From positions 186,001 to 250,000 of the forward strand of contig NZ_PDKT01000001.1 of the NCBI RefSeq assembly GCF_002933315.1: a stretch of DNA of 64,000 nucleotides. The letters run 5' to 3'. The translations under genes were made by a program, and so were the position numbers. The number at the start of each line of letters is the position of its first letter. Within the stretch, counting starts at the first letter, position 1. The DNA comes from Candidatus Pantoea edessiphila (GTDB taxonomy: Bacteria > Pseudomonadota > Gammaproteobacteria > Enterobacterales > Enterobacteriaceae). The notes under the pieces are model-generated. The model searched no databases and was not told where the DNA came from. It saw only the letters and a program-made list of their open reading frames with translations. Shown here piece by piece: positions 20,920-30,852 of this stretch.

Positions 20920-21879
20920 GTGACTATTGCAATTATAATAAGTACACATGGTTCTGCTGCAAAACAATTACTCAAAACAGCAGAAATGATATTAGGAAAG
21001 CAAGAAAATATTGAATGTGTTGAATTTACTACAGGAGAAAATACAGAAATTCTTATAGAAAAATATTATAATAGACTAAAAACACTCAATACTTCAGAGG
21101 GAGTGTTATTTTTAATTGATATATGGGGTGGAAGTCCTTTTAATGCTGCCAGCAAGGTAATTTTTGAAAAAACAAATTATGATATAATATCCGGAGTTAA
21201 CATTCCTATATTAATAGAAATTTTGATGAAGAGAGAAGAAAATATTAACTTTAATGAACTAATTACAATTGCAGTTAAAACCGGTAAAGAAAGTATAAAA
21301 ACATTTCAAAAACAAATAAATCAAATTCAATTAAATACATCTAACAACGTAATTGTTGATGATAGTAAAACTGAATTAGATAAAAATATGAAAATAATTT
21401 TTGCTCGTATTGATGATCGTCTTATTCATGGTCAAATAACTACTAGATGGATAAAAGAATATAATATACAACGTATAATTGTTGTTAATGACGATATATC
21501 TAAAGATAATGTTCGTAAGATTTTATTAAAACAATCTACTCCACCTGGTATTACAGCTCATGTTGTAGATATTGATAAAATGATACGTGTATGGAACAAT
21601 CCAATATATCGTAATGATAATGTCATGTTATTATTTACTAATCCAACTGATGTGCTTCGCATAGTTGAAAAAGGTGTACATATTACAACTGTTAATATTG
21701 GTGGAATGGCTTTTAAACAAGGAAAAATCCAAGTAAGTAAAGCAGTATCAATAGATAAGATAGATATCATCGCCTTTAAAAAATTAAATGAACTTAATAT
21801 TGAATTAGAAGTGAGAAAAATTTCAAATGATTCTAAAGTAAAAATGATGGATTTAATTAGCAATATAAATAATATTTAA
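20920..21879 (+). CDS. manX: PTS mannose-family transporter subunit IIAB
   Basis: Cytoplasmic phosphocarrier that passes phosphate from HPr to sugar entering through ManYZ. It has 319 residues (E. coli 323). The start is GTG at 20920 after AAGAGG, giving MTIAIIISTHG like E. coli MTIAIVIGTHG. The IIA domain (about 1-135) has the phospho-His in STHG (residue 10); the IIB domain (about 155-319) has its phospho-His in DDRLIHGQITTRW. The Ala/Pro-rich hinge of E. coli is replaced by an Asn/Asp/Thr-rich linker. First gene of manXYZ, 52 bases before manY. Confidence 0.96.
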   Translation: MTIAIIISTHGSAAKQLLKTAEMILGKQENIECVEFTTGENTEILIEKYYNRLKTLNTSEGVLFLIDIWGGSPFNAASKVIFEKTNYDIISGVNIPILIEILMKREENINFNELITIAVKTGKESIKTFQKQINQIQLNTSNNVIVDDSKTELDKNMKIIFARIDDRLIHGQITTRWIKEYNIQRIIVVNDDISKDNVRKILLKQSTPPGITAHVVDIDKMIRVWNNPIYRNDNVMLLFTNPTDVLRIVEKGVHITTVNIGGMAFKQGKIQVSKAVSIDKIDIIAFKKLNELNIELEVRKISNDSKVKMMDLISNINNI

Positions 21880-21931
21880 TATTATTTACAAATTTATTAT
21901 CTAATTCTGTCATCATAATGAGAATAAGAAT

Positions 21932-22738
21932 ATGACACAAATGACTTTACTGCAAATTGCATTAGTATTTATAGTTTCATGTATTGCTGGCATTGGATCA
22001 GTTCTTGATGAATTTCAGTTTCATAGACCAATAGTTGCTTGTACTTTAATTGGGGCTGTATTAGGTGACATGAAAACGGGAATCATTTTAGGAGGTACTC
22101 TAGAGATGATTGCCCTAGGTTGGATGAACATAGGTGCTGCTATTGCACCTGATGCTGCTCTTGCCTCTATAATTTCAACTATTTTAGTGATTTCTGGTGG
22201 ACAAAGTAAAGGAGCTGCTATAGCACTTGCTATTCCTCTTGCAGCAGCAGGGCAAGTTCTTACTATTATAATTAGAACTATTACTGTAGCATTTCAACAT
22301 GCAGCTGATAAAGCAGCAGAAAAAGGTAACTTAAATATCGTTTCATGGGTTCATATTTTAGCTTTATTGTTGCAAGGAATTCGTGTTGCAATTCCATCAT
22401 TAATTATCGCTCTCTCAGTTAATATAAGCATTGTTCATGATTTCTTTAATTCAATCCCAAAAGTGATAACTAATGGTCTAAATATTGCAGGTGGTATAAT
22501 AGTAGTAGTAGGTTATGCAATGGTTATTAATATGATGCGTACTGGTTATTTAATGCCATTTTTCTATCTTGGTTTTGTTATTGCTGCTTTTGCAAATTTC
22601 AATTTAATAGCATTAGGTATAATTGGTATAATTATGGCAATGCTATATATACAATTGAGCCCTAAATATAATAATATAGACAATTTATCTAAAAATAATA
22701 ACTTAGCTAATAACTACTGTGATAATGAACTTGATTAA
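21932..22738 (+). CDS. manY: PTS mannose-family transporter subunit IIC
   Basis: Membrane channel subunit of the mannose/glucose/glucosamine PTS. It has 268 residues (E. coli 266). Near-identity to E. coli ManY runs throughout: GSVLDEFQFHRPIVACTLIG, LGDMKTGIILGGTLEMIALG, NIGAAIAPDAALASIISTIL, IPLAAAGQVLTIIIRTITVA, VVVGYAMVINMM. The C-terminal DNELD tail is retained. A second Met at 21941 would also be a possible start. It is followed by manZ after 21 bases. Confidence 0.96.
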   Translation: MTQMTLLQIALVFIVSCIAGIGSVLDEFQFHRPIVACTLIGAVLGDMKTGIILGGTLEMIALGWMNIGAAIAPDAALASIISTILVISGGQSKGAAIALAIPLAAAGQVLTIIIRTITVAFQHAADKAAEKGNLNIVSWVHILALLLQGIRVAIPSLIIALSVNISIVHDFFNSIPKVITNGLNIAGGIIVVVGYAMVINMMRTGYLMPFFYLGFVIAAFANFNLIALGIIGIIMAMLYIQLSPKYNNIDNLSKNNNLANNYCDNELD

Positions 22739-22759
22739 ATAATATATGAGAATTGAAAT

Positions 22760-23605
22760 ATGACAGGTAACATAAAAACACAAAAAAAAATAACTATTAG
22801 CGACTTACGTGCTGTATTTATCAGATCAAATTTATTTCAAGGTTCTTGGAATTTTGAGCGCATGCAAGCACTTGGTTTTTGTTTTTCTATACTGCCAGTA
22901 ATTCGTCGTTTATATCCAGAAAATAATAATGACCGTAAGCAGGCAATAAAAAGACAACTAGAATTTTTTAATACACATCCTTTTATGTCTGCTCCTATAT
23001 TAGGAGTTACAGCAGCTATAGAAGAACAACGTGCAAACGGTAAAAAAATTGATGATGGTACAGTTAATAGTATAAAAATAGGACTCATGGGACCATTAGC
23101 TGGTGTAGGAGATCCAATTTTTTGGGGAACTGTTCGTCCAATATTAGCAGCATTAGGTGCTGGAATAGCGATGAATGGTAGTTTATTAGGGCCTTTATTG
23201 TTTTTTATATTATTTAATATAACACGTATAGCTATACGTTATTATGGTGTAGTATACGGATATAAAAAAGGAATGGATATTGTTACAGACATGGGTAGTG
23301 GTTTTTTACAAAAACTAACAGAAGGAGCTTCAATACTTGGTTTATTTGTTATGGGAGCCTTAGTTAATAAATGGACACATGTTAACATTCCTGTAGTATT
23401 ATCTCGTATAACTGATCAATCTGGTACAATCAGAATAACTACAGTGCAATCAATTTTAGATCAATTAATGCCTGGAATAGTACCTCTTTTGCTTACTTTT
23501 CTTTGTATGTGGTTATTAAATCGAAAAATTAATCCGTTATGGATTATCACTGGTTTTTTCATAATAGGTATTTTTGGTTATTGGATGAAATTTTTAGATT
23601 TATAG
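22760..23605 (+). CDS. manZ: PTS mannose-family transporter subunit IID
   Basis: Membrane subunit IID of the mannose PTS; with ManY it forms the sugar pore. It has 281 residues. Motifs include LRAVFIRSNLFQGSWNFERM, HPFMSAPILGVTAAIEEQRA, GLMGPLAGVGDPIFWGTVRP and the C-terminal hydrophobic segments. It is the last gene of manXYZ. EI and HPr must be encoded elsewhere. Retention of a whole PTS implies that hexose is available from the host. A GC-rich hairpin ends the operon. Confidence 0.96.
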   Translation: MTGNIKTQKKITISDLRAVFIRSNLFQGSWNFERMQALGFCFSILPVIRRLYPENNNDRKQAIKRQLEFFNTHPFMSAPILGVTAAIEEQRANGKKIDDGTVNSIKIGLMGPLAGVGDPIFWGTVRPILAALGAGIAMNGSLLGPLLFFILFNITRIAIRYYGVVYGYKKGMDIVTDMGSGFLQKLTEGASILGLFVMGALVNKWTHVNIPVVLSRITDQSGTIRITTVQSILDQLMPGIVPLLLTFLCMWLLNRKINPLWIITGFFIIGIFGYWMKFLDL

Positions 23606-23614
23606 AAATAATTT

Positions 23615-23630
23615 GGGAGCTAAAGCTCCC
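23615..23630. terminator. GC-rich hairpin between manZ and htpX
   Basis: GGGAGC-TAAA-GCTCCC is an unusually GC-rich stem for this genome. It lies nine bases after the manZ stop and 45 bases from the end of convergent htpX. No long T-run follows on either strand. It is probably a bidirectional terminator. Confidence 0.65.
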
Positions 23631-23675
23631 TTCAATCATTATATTCGGTGTGCTATAATTTAATTAACTTATTAT

Positions 23676-24593
23676 TCAAAATTTTTTTATTGAATTATGA
23701 TATCTTCGTAAAGCGTTAATTCTTTGTTCTAATGGAGGATGTGATGCAAATAATTCAACAAAGAAATCTTTTTTACCATGAATACAAAGTGTTATTAAAT
23801 TATTGGGTTCTTGTGGTTCATAGCTGCTTTTTAAACGTTCTAACGCTGAAATCATTTTATCCGCGCCAACTATTTTAGCTGCACCAATATCTGCATAAAA
23901 TTCACGTCGTCTTGAAAACCACATAGTAACTAGACTAGCAAATGTGCCGAATAAAGTTCCTAAAGCTGCAGAAATACTAGAGTATAATTTAGCATTTATT
24001 TGATTATATCTATAGTTGTTGTATCTATGATTTTCCATATTTGGCATAAGCATATTTGATATTACTTTAGATAACACTAAAGATACGGCACTTGAAATGA
24101 ATATAACAAAAGTATTTAAAACACCTTGTATTAATGTCATTGTCACCATATCACCATTATCAATATGTGATATTTCATGAGCTAATACTGCTTCTACTTC
24201 ATTACGATTCATGTTATGTAATAAACCACTTGAAATAGCTACTAAAGATTCATTTCTTTTGGCGCCTGTAGCAAATGCGTTTATATCATATGCTGGATAA
24301 ATAGCAACTGTTGGCATTTCAATACCAACTTTATAAGACTGATATTTAACTACATTTATTAACCAATATTCCATTTCATTACTTGGTCTTTCAATGACTT
24401 TAGCATGAATAGAACGTATAGCAATCCACTTTGATAAAAAAAGTGAAGTGAAAGCACCACCAAAACCAACAACACATGCAGTAACCATCATTTTTATAAC
24501 ATTATGTGGATAGATTCCTGTAAACATAAGTAGGAATCCGATTAATATCATCACTGAAAAGTTGGTAATTATTAAAAGAGTAGCACGCATCAT
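23676..24593 (-). CDS. htpX: Membrane-bound zinc protease HtpX
   Basis: M48-family inner-membrane metalloprotease that takes part in membrane protein quality control with FtsH. It has 305 residues (E. coli 293). Two N-terminal transmembrane segments (about 5-25 and 33-55) are followed by the zinc site VLAHEISHIDNGD (HExxH near residue 140), two further hydrophobic segments, the third-ligand region SRRREFYADIGAAKIVG and the C-terminal SHPPLEQRINALR. There is a small insertion near residues 190-205 and a short C-terminal extension. It is convergent with manZ. Confidence 0.96.
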   Translation of the reverse strand: MMRATLLIITNFSVMILIGFLLMFTGIYPHNVIKMMVTACVVGFGGAFTSLFLSKWIAIRSIHAKVIERPSNEMEYWLINVVKYQSYKVGIEMPTVAIYPAYDINAFATGAKRNESLVAISSGLLHNMNRNEVEAVLAHEISHIDNGDMVTMTLIQGVLNTFVIFISSAVSLVLSKVISNMLMPNMENHRYNNYRYNQINAKLYSSISAALGTLFGTFASLVTMWFSRRREFYADIGAAKIVGADKMISALERLKSSYEPQEPNNLITLCIHGKKDFFVELFASHPPLEQRINALRRYHNSIKKF

Positions 24594-25083
24594 AATGTTT
24601 TTTCCTATTGCTTGGTTTTAAAGTAAATGAATCGGAAAATTATTATATAGGTATAATTTATTCTTATGTACTAATCTATGATTGTCTTTAAATATAAGTA
24701 ATAAACAATGTAAATCTGTAAGATTACATATAATATATTTGCTTATATCAATAGTTTTTTAATTTGAAATTACTTTATATAAAAATGATATATATTTTTC
24801 TTAAAATAAATAATATCAATACATAAAAAATACTTTTATATAATATTTATCTTCTATTAGAATAAAGGAGTTATATATTCTTTATATAGATACGGTTATT
24901 ATGGTAATCAATTTATAATAAGATAAAATTTTATAATAATATAAAATTCAAAGATAATTAAATTATTGCAAATAACATTATAAAGAAATTGAAATTACGA
25001 TGTTATATTATAATAAAAATTTTAGATGAATAACTTATTTTCTATTTCATAATAATTAATTAAATAAAAAATTCACTTTATTT
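24594..25083. other. 490-bp non-coding gap between ptrB and htpX
   Basis: No gene is recognised. One hairpin of about nine pairs with a bulged base lies at 24708-24729 (ATGTAAATCT with AGATTACAT). The sequence AAAGGAG at 24864-24870 looks like a ribosome-binding site but no start codon or open frame follows. In E. coli prc and proQ lie close to htpX; no remnant of them can be read. Confidence 0.4.
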
Positions 25084-27132
25084 TCAGATAATATTTTTTT
25101 CTAGTGAAATTATGAAAGTTATTTCTAATGCTGTTATTTCGTATTGTTTATATCTTCCCGTTTTTCCCGAATGACCAGAATTCATATCTGTATATAATAA
25201 TACTAAATTTTTATTAGTTTTCAGTTCTCTTAATTTTGCTACCCATTTTGCAGGTTCCCAATATTGTACTTGAGAATCATAAAAACCAGAAGTTACAAAG
25301 ATATGAGGATAATTTTTAGGTCCAACATTATCATATGGACTATATTTTTTCATATAATTGTATGCATCAATATTTTCAGGATTACCCCACTCATCATATT
25401 CACTAGTAGTAAGAGGAATAGATTTGTCTAACATAGTGTTTATAACATCAACAAATGGTACATGAGCTACCACTCCATTAAATAATTTAGGTGCTAGATT
25501 TATTACTGTTCCTATCAATAATCCTCCAGCACTACCTCCTATTGCGTATAATTTATTAGGATGACCTATGCCGCAATTGACTAGGGCATTAGTAACATCA
25601 ATGAAATCTGTAAAACTATTCATTTTATTGAATAATCTTCCAGAATCATGCCATTTTTGACCTAATTCTCCACCCCCACGTACATGCACGATTACATAAA
25701 TAAACCCTCTATCTAAAAAACTTAAACGACCTATACAAAAATATGGATCAACGTTATTGCCGTATGCACCATAACCATAAATAATAGCTGGATTTTTATT
25801 CAGATTTGGATATTTTCGATTATATATAAACGATACTGGAACTTTAGTACCATCTTTAACATCAATGAGACGGTATTCGCTTTTATAATTACTTGAATCA
25901 AAATTTTTTATGGTAGTTTGTTTCAATATACAACTCTTACCTGTATCCATGTTTAATTCAAATATAGTACTAGGTGTAGTCATTGAAGTATATCCATAAA
26001 GTAATATATTATTCAAAGGATTAGAATTATATTCCAACCAAACCCTATAAATAGGGTCATCAAATGTTATTTGAATGTTTTTTTCTACACTTTGTTGCCA
26101 ATTAATTTGACGTAAATTAGTTAATCCGTTGCGCTTTTCTTCTATGACAATCCAATTATGAAATAATTGAAAATTTTCTAAAATTGCATCTTCATGTATC
26201 CTTATTAAGGATTTCCAACCAAGTTCATCTATATTATTTGAATAATAGAGATTAAAATTATCTCTATCACGGTTAGAACAAATAATAAATTTATTATTAT
26301 AATGATCTAGAGTATATTTATGATTATTACGTCTAGCTAAAAATATTTGTGGTGTTTTATCAGTTAAATCCATATCAATCATTCTGATTTCAGTAGAAAT
26401 AGTATTACTAATTAAGATTAATATAAATTTCTCTGATGTTGTTGTACATATGTTTAAATAATATGAATCATCTAATTCTTCGTATATTTTTTTGTCTTTT
26501 GATTGTAACGTACCTAATTCATGGCACCATACTTGATAAGATCTTAGAGTTTGTGGATGATTTTTAACGTAAAAAATCATTTTTGAATTTTTATCCCACA
26601 CTATACTCGCAGAAGTATTAAACAATGTTTCTGAATACCAAAAATTATTTTTTATATTAAAGAACTGAATATTATATTGAAAACGAGAGACCAAATCTTC
26701 AGCTAAAGCAAATAAACAATTATTTGGACTAACAACAAATGCACCTATAGAATAAAAGTTACTGTGTAATGCACGTTTATTAGTATCAAGTATTAAAGTC
26801 CATTTATCATCTTCTGCAATAAATAATTTACGATAATATTTAGGATATTCACTTCCGTTTTCATATCTACTTTGATAGCAATAACTATCCTTAATATAAG
26901 GAATAGAACAATCATAATAAGATAAATGATCTGTAATTTCTTTTAATATTAGATTTTTTAAATCATTTTGTGATGTTAAAATAGCATTTGTATAGTTATT
27001 CTCATCTTTTAAGTGTTTGATTACATGTGTATTATTACGTCTATTATCTCTTAACCAGTAATAATTATCAACAATTTGTTCACCATGCAAAAATATTTTG
27101 TGTGGTATTTTTTTAGCAAAAGGTTCTTTCAT
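25084..27132 (-). CDS. ptrB: Oligopeptidase B
   Basis: S9A serine oligopeptidase that cleaves small peptides after Lys/Arg in the cytoplasm. It has 682 residues (E. coli 686). The N-terminal beta-propeller (about 70-400) is divergent. The C-terminal alpha/beta-hydrolase domain is conserved: YGYGAYG, VHVRGGGELGQKWHD, the nucleophile elbow GGSAGGLLIG (Ser about 530), the Asp in SGFYDSQVQYWEP and the His in NSGHSGKTGRY. The triad is intact. It may recycle peptides for amino acids. It is monocistronic and divergent from pykA. Confidence 0.95.
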   Translation of the reverse strand: MKEPFAKKIPHKIFLHGEQIVDNYYWLRDNRRNNTHVIKHLKDENNYTNAILTSQNDLKNLILKEITDHLSYYDCSIPYIKDSYCYQSRYENGSEYPKYYRKLFIAEDDKWTLILDTNKRALHSNFYSIGAFVVSPNNCLFALAEDLVSRFQYNIQFFNIKNNFWYSETLFNTSASIVWDKNSKMIFYVKNHPQTLRSYQVWCHELGTLQSKDKKIYEELDDSYYLNICTTTSEKFILILISNTISTEIRMIDMDLTDKTPQIFLARRNNHKYTLDHYNNKFIICSNRDRDNFNLYYSNNIDELGWKSLIRIHEDAILENFQLFHNWIVIEEKRNGLTNLRQINWQQSVEKNIQITFDDPIYRVWLEYNSNPLNNILLYGYTSMTTPSTIFELNMDTGKSCILKQTTIKNFDSSNYKSEYRLIDVKDGTKVPVSFIYNRKYPNLNKNPAIIYGYGAYGNNVDPYFCIGRLSFLDRGFIYVIVHVRGGGELGQKWHDSGRLFNKMNSFTDFIDVTNALVNCGIGHPNKLYAIGGSAGGLLIGTVINLAPKLFNGVVAHVPFVDVINTMLDKSIPLTTSEYDEWGNPENIDAYNYMKKYSPYDNVGPKNYPHIFVTSGFYDSQVQYWEPAKWVAKLRELKTNKNLVLLYTDMNSGHSGKTGRYKQYEITALEITFIISLEKNII

Positions 27133-27425
27133 ATATTTCCAGTTTTATACATTAAAAAATACTTCTAACATATTTTATTATATCAAATCAAACCATCTAA
27201 ATACAATATCATTATAAGTAGTTATATGAATTACATTCAATATATAAATATTACATATTATTTTTTATACATATTTTATGATAAATAATTATACAATTTG
27301 CATTCATCAAAAAATCTTAAAAAGATATTTATATTATATAATACCTAATATAAAATCTACATGATAATATAAAAAATATTAAATCTTTTTTTAATTATAA
27401 ATTATTAAAATAAAGGAAATTTTTA

Positions 27426-28868
27426 ATGTTAAAACGTTTAAGAAGAACTAAGATTGTGGTAACACTTGGTCCAGCTACTGATCATCAAAATAATTTAGAA
27501 AAAATTATTATAGCAGGAGCTAACGTAATGAGATTAAATTTTTCTCACGGTAATGCGCAAAATCATCAATTACGAGCTGAAAAAGTACGTAAAATCGCAG
27601 ATAAACTTGGATATCAAGTAGCAATTTTAGGCGATTTACAAGGACCTAAAATTAGAATATCAACATTTAAAGAAAATAAAGTATTTCTAAAAACAGGAGA
27701 TAGTTTTTTATTAGATGCTAATTTAAATGTAGAAAAAGGAGATTCTAAACAAGTTGGCATAGATTATAAACTTTTACCTAATGATGTAGTTCCTGATGAT
27801 ATTCTCTTACTAGATGATGGAAGAATTCAGTTAAAAGTAATTAAAGTTGATAATATGAAAATATTTACTGAAATACTAATTGGAGGTTATCTATCTAATA
27901 ATAAAGGCATTAATAAATTACATGGGGGGTTATCAGCAGAAACTTTAACTAAAAAAGATAAATTAGATATTATAACTGCTGCTAAAATTGATGTAGATTA
28001 CTTAGCTGTTTCTTTTCCACGTTGTGGACAAGATATACAATATGCTCGCTATTTAGCACGTAAAATAGGATGTAATGCTAAACTAGTTGCTAAAGTTGAA
28101 AGAGCAGAAATAGTGACAACTCAAAAAAACATAGATGATATAATATTAGCTTCAGATGCAGTAATGATTGCACGTGGTGATTTAGGGGTAGAAATTGGTG
28201 ATCCAGAATTAGTGGGAATTCAAAAAACTTTAATAAGACGTGCACGTCAATTAAACCGAATCATTATTACTGCAACTCAAATGATGGAATCAATGGTGAA
28301 TAATCCTATGCCTACTAGAGCAGAAGTTATGGATGTTGCTAATGCAGTTCTTGATGGTACTGATGCTGTAATGCTTTCAGCTGAAACTGCAATTGGTAAC
28401 TATCCTGAAGAAACTGTTTCTATAATGGCGAAAGTATGCTTAGGAGCTGAAAAAGTTCCTAGTGTCAATGTATCAAAACATAGATTAGATATAAAATTTG
28501 ATAATATAGAAGAAGCAATTGCTATGTCTGCTATGTATGCAGCCAATCATTTACAAGGTGTAACAGCAATTATTACTATGACAGAATCTGGTCGTACTCC
28601 TCTAATAACTTCACGTATTACATCTGGATTACCAATTTTTGCTTTATCCCGGCATAAAAGTACTTTAAATTTAACTGCTTTATATCGTGGAGTTACACCA
28701 GTATTTTTTAGTAGTGGTAATGAAGGAGTAGCTGCTGCATACGATGCTATAAATTTATTAAAAGAAAAAAAATATCTTGTTTCAGGCGATATTGTAATTA
28801 TCACACAAGGTGATGTAATGGATACTATAGGAGCAACAAATACGAACCGTATTTTACGTGTTAGTTAA
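27426..28868 (+). CDS. pykA: Pyruvate kinase II
   Basis: Converts phosphoenolpyruvate and ADP to pyruvate and ATP. It has 480 residues, the E. coli PykA length, with the PykA-type N-terminus [19 protein letters not shown]. Motifs are [19 protein letters not shown], the active-site Lys region [21 protein letters not shown] and the signature [10 protein letters not shown]. The C-terminal regulatory domain is complete ([29 protein letters not shown]). AAAGGAAA lies before the ATG. It is the PykA rather than the PykF paralogue, as the neighbourhood (mepM-znu) also shows. Confidence 0.97.
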   Translation: MLKRLRRTKIVVTLGPATDHQNNLEKIIIAGANVMRLNFSHGNAQNHQLRAEKVRKIADKLGYQVAILGDLQGPKIRISTFKENKVFLKTGDSFLLDANLNVEKGDSKQVGIDYKLLPNDVVPDDILLLDDGRIQLKVIKVDNMKIFTEILIGGYLSNNKGINKLHGGLSAETLTKKDKLDIITAAKIDVDYLAVSFPRCGQDIQYARYLARKIGCNAKLVAKVERAEIVTTQKNIDDIILASDAVMIARGDLGVEIGDPELVGIQKTLIRRARQLNRIIITATQMMESMVNNPMPTRAEVMDVANAVLDGTDAVMLSAETAIGNYPEETVSIMAKVCLGAEKVPSVNVSKHRLDIKFDNIEEAIAMSAMYAANHLQGVTAIITMTESGRTPLITSRITSGLPIFALSRHKSTLNLTALYRGVTPVFFSSGNEGVAAAYDAINLLKEKKYLVSGDIVIITQGDVMDTIGATNTNRILRVS

Positions 28869-28883
28869 ATTTTAGATAATTTT

Positions 28884-28918
28884 AACTTGAATAATGCATT
28901 ATCCAATAATTTCAAGTT
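28884..28918. terminator. Stem-loop between convergent pykA and mepM
   Basis: AACTTGAA (28884-28891) pairs perfectly with TTCAAGTT (28911-28918) across a 19-base loop that itself contains the palindrome TAATGCATTA. It lies 16 bases past the pykA stop and upstream of the mepM end, so it probably serves both. Confidence 0.5.
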
Positions 28919-28966
28919 TATATGCATTAAATAAAGCATATATATTGAAAATTTATCCTATTTTTA

Positions 28967-29809
28967 TTAACTTAATTTTATTGACTTAATAGGAAGATAA
29001 ACTGTTAATGGATCAACTGCATGATTATTAATCCAAAGCTCAAAATGTAAATGAGGACCAGTAGAACGCCCAGTATTACCAGATAGACCTATTTTATCAC
29101 CATTTTTTATTTTTTGTCCTAACTTAACTAAAATTTTATTCATATGCATATAACGTGTTATATATCCATGATTATGAAGAATAGCTACATAATTACCTGC
29201 AAGATTTCCTCTTTGGGCAACAATAACTTTACCTTTACTTACTGCAAGTATTGGAGTTCCTATAGGCAAAGCAAGATCTACACCTCTATGTGGACTCATA
29301 TTTCCAGTGATTGGATTTAATCTATTTAAGCTAAAATTAGAAGATATTCTTAATCTTTTTTTGGTTGTTAAAAAACTAACAAAACTATTTAATAAAATAG
29401 AAGTATCGTTTGTATATGATTGAATACTTTTCTTCAAAGAAGAATAGCCTACATTTTGGATATGATAATCTGATATTAATAACTCATCATCATTGATGAT
29501 ATTACTTGAATACCCTAATGTATTACAGTTTTTATTAATATCTTGACTTTTCAGACTATCAATTAGTTTAACTATATAAAATTTTTTAATAAAAAAACAC
29601 GTAATATTTTTATTACACAATTTAGATGTTGTACTTAAATGATTTTTTGAGTTTGTTTGATCATTAATATTTGATATTTTATATATATTGCTTAAATAGT
29701 CTATTTTAATTTTTGAAAAAATAATAAACATTATTCCAATTATAGCATATATTATAAATAATAAATGATCAATTTTATTGACAACAGATTGGGTAATTTT
29801 CTTTTGCAT
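28967..29809 (-). CDS. mepM: M23 peptidoglycan endopeptidase MepM, shortened central region
   Basis: DD-endopeptidase that cuts crosslinks to let the murein sacculus expand. It has 280 residues against about 440 in E. coli. The N-terminal cytoplasmic/transmembrane segment (KITQSVVNKIDHLLFIIYA, membrane span about 16-35) and the C-terminal LytM/M23 domain (about 150-280) are kept, with zinc-site motifs PHRGVDLALPIGTPI (His/Asp) and TGPHLHFELWIN (HxH), plus SGNTGRST. The middle, including the LysM and OapA-like parts, is reduced to about 100 divergent Asn/Ser-rich residues; FYIVKLIDSLKSQDI near residue 77 may be a relic of the LysM start (YVVSTGDTL in E. coli). It probably still works with weaker glycan binding. 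Confidence 0.92.
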   Translation of the reverse strand: MQKKITQSVVNKIDHLLFIIYAIIGIMFIIFSKIKIDYLSNIYKISNINDQTNSKNHLSTTSKLCNKNITCFFIKKFYIVKLIDSLKSQDINKNCNTLGYSSNIINDDELLISDYHIQNVGYSSLKKSIQSYTNDTSILLNSFVSFLTTKKRLRISSNFSLNRLNPITGNMSPHRGVDLALPIGTPILAVSKGKVIVAQRGNLAGNYVAILHNHGYITRYMHMNKILVKLGQKIKNGDKIGLSGNTGRSTGPHLHFELWINNHAVDPLTVYLPIKSIKLS

Positions 29810-29825
29810 ATATTTGTGTTTATTC

Positions 29826-30770
29826 CTATATTTTTTGTGTTAAACACGCTTGATACTGATTAGATAATTGTAAAAGAAATTTTAAATAACTATCTTTTGA
29901 TAATTTAATATTACTACCTAATGGATCTAGAACACCCTTGTTTATTTTTATACCTCTTGTTATTGTATCAATAACTGCAGGTTTAAATTGAGGTTCTGAA
30001 AAAACACAAACAACATTGCTTTCTTTAATTTGTTTTCTTATTTTATACAAATGTTTTACACCAGGTTGAATTTCAGGATTTATAACAAAGTATCCCATTG
30101 AAGATAACCCATAATGTTTTTCAAAATATAGATAAGCATCATGAAAAACAAAATATCTTTTATATTTAACTGGTGCAAGCTGAATCATAATTTTTTTATC
30201 TACATTTTTTAATAATTGTTGAAATTCTTTTAAATTTTTATTAAGTTTTTCTTTCTGTTGTGGCATTAATTCTAATAATTTTTTATGAATTCCAACAGCT
30301 ATATTTTTTGCTATATCAGGAGAAGTCCAAATATGCATATTATATTTTTTAGTATTTAAATGTATGTTAAGATTTTTCTTGCATTCATTTTTTGAATATG
30401 ATTTACAATAATCTCCGTTAATTTTGATTAAAGATTTTTTTACTCCTTCTATTTCTGTAAGTATAAGAGTTTTATACGCTGGGATATTTAATACTGATTT
30501 AGCCATAAAAGGTTCTATTTCAGATCCACTCCAAATAAGTAAATCTGTTTTCTTTAATTTTTTTTCATCAGATAGACGTAAGATATAATTATGTTCAGAT
30601 GCACCATCTGGAACCATAACATCAATTGGCATAATACCATCAGAAATAGCTGATGCAATAAATCCAATAGGTTTAATAGATACAACTATATTTGCATTTA
30701 TACAAAATGCAAATAAATTAGATAAAATTAAGGTCATTAATAGATTAATAATTTTTTTCTTATGATACAT
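29826..30770 (-). CDS. znuA: Zinc ABC transporter substrate-binding protein
   Basis: Periplasmic high-affinity Zn2+ binder that feeds ZnuB/ZnuC. It has 314 residues (E. coli 310). A signal peptide is evident (Lys-rich start, hydrophobic core, CINANIVVS). Zinc ligands are visible: Glu/His in GASEHNY, His in NMHIWTSP, His in FVFHDAY. The disulfide-forming Cys pair near the C-terminus (VVCVFSEPQF, YQACL) is kept. The His/Asp-rich loop before the second ligand in E. coli is replaced by a Lys/Asn/Ser-rich stretch with two Cys and almost no His (about residues 118-145). It diverges from znuC, as in E. coli. I see no clear Zur-box palindrome in the 82-base spacer. Confidence 0.95.
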   Translation of the reverse strand: MYHKKKIINLLMTLILSNLFAFCINANIVVSIKPIGFIASAISDGIMPIDVMVPDGASEHNYILRLSDEKKLKKTDLLIWSGSEIEPFMAKSVLNIPAYKTLILTEIEGVKKSLIKINGDYCKSYSKNECKKNLNIHLNTKKYNMHIWTSPDIAKNIAVGIHKKLLELMPQQKEKLNKNLKEFQQLLKNVDKKIMIQLAPVKYKRYFVFHDAYLYFEKHYGLSSMGYFVINPEIQPGVKHLYKIRKQIKESNVVCVFSEPQFKPAVIDTITRGIKINKGVLDPLGSNIKLSKDSYLKFLLQLSNQYQACLTQKI

Positions 30771-30852
30771 AGTAAATCATTCTATAAATGTTTAAGATAT
30801 ATAATTCTATTATTGTACTATATTTAAAAAATTTTAGTTAATATAAAATAAC

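Noticed and set aside
24864-24900. AAAGGAG-led gene on the plus strand in the ptrB-htpX gap
   Set aside because: No ATG, GTG or TTG start opens a frame of useful length after it.
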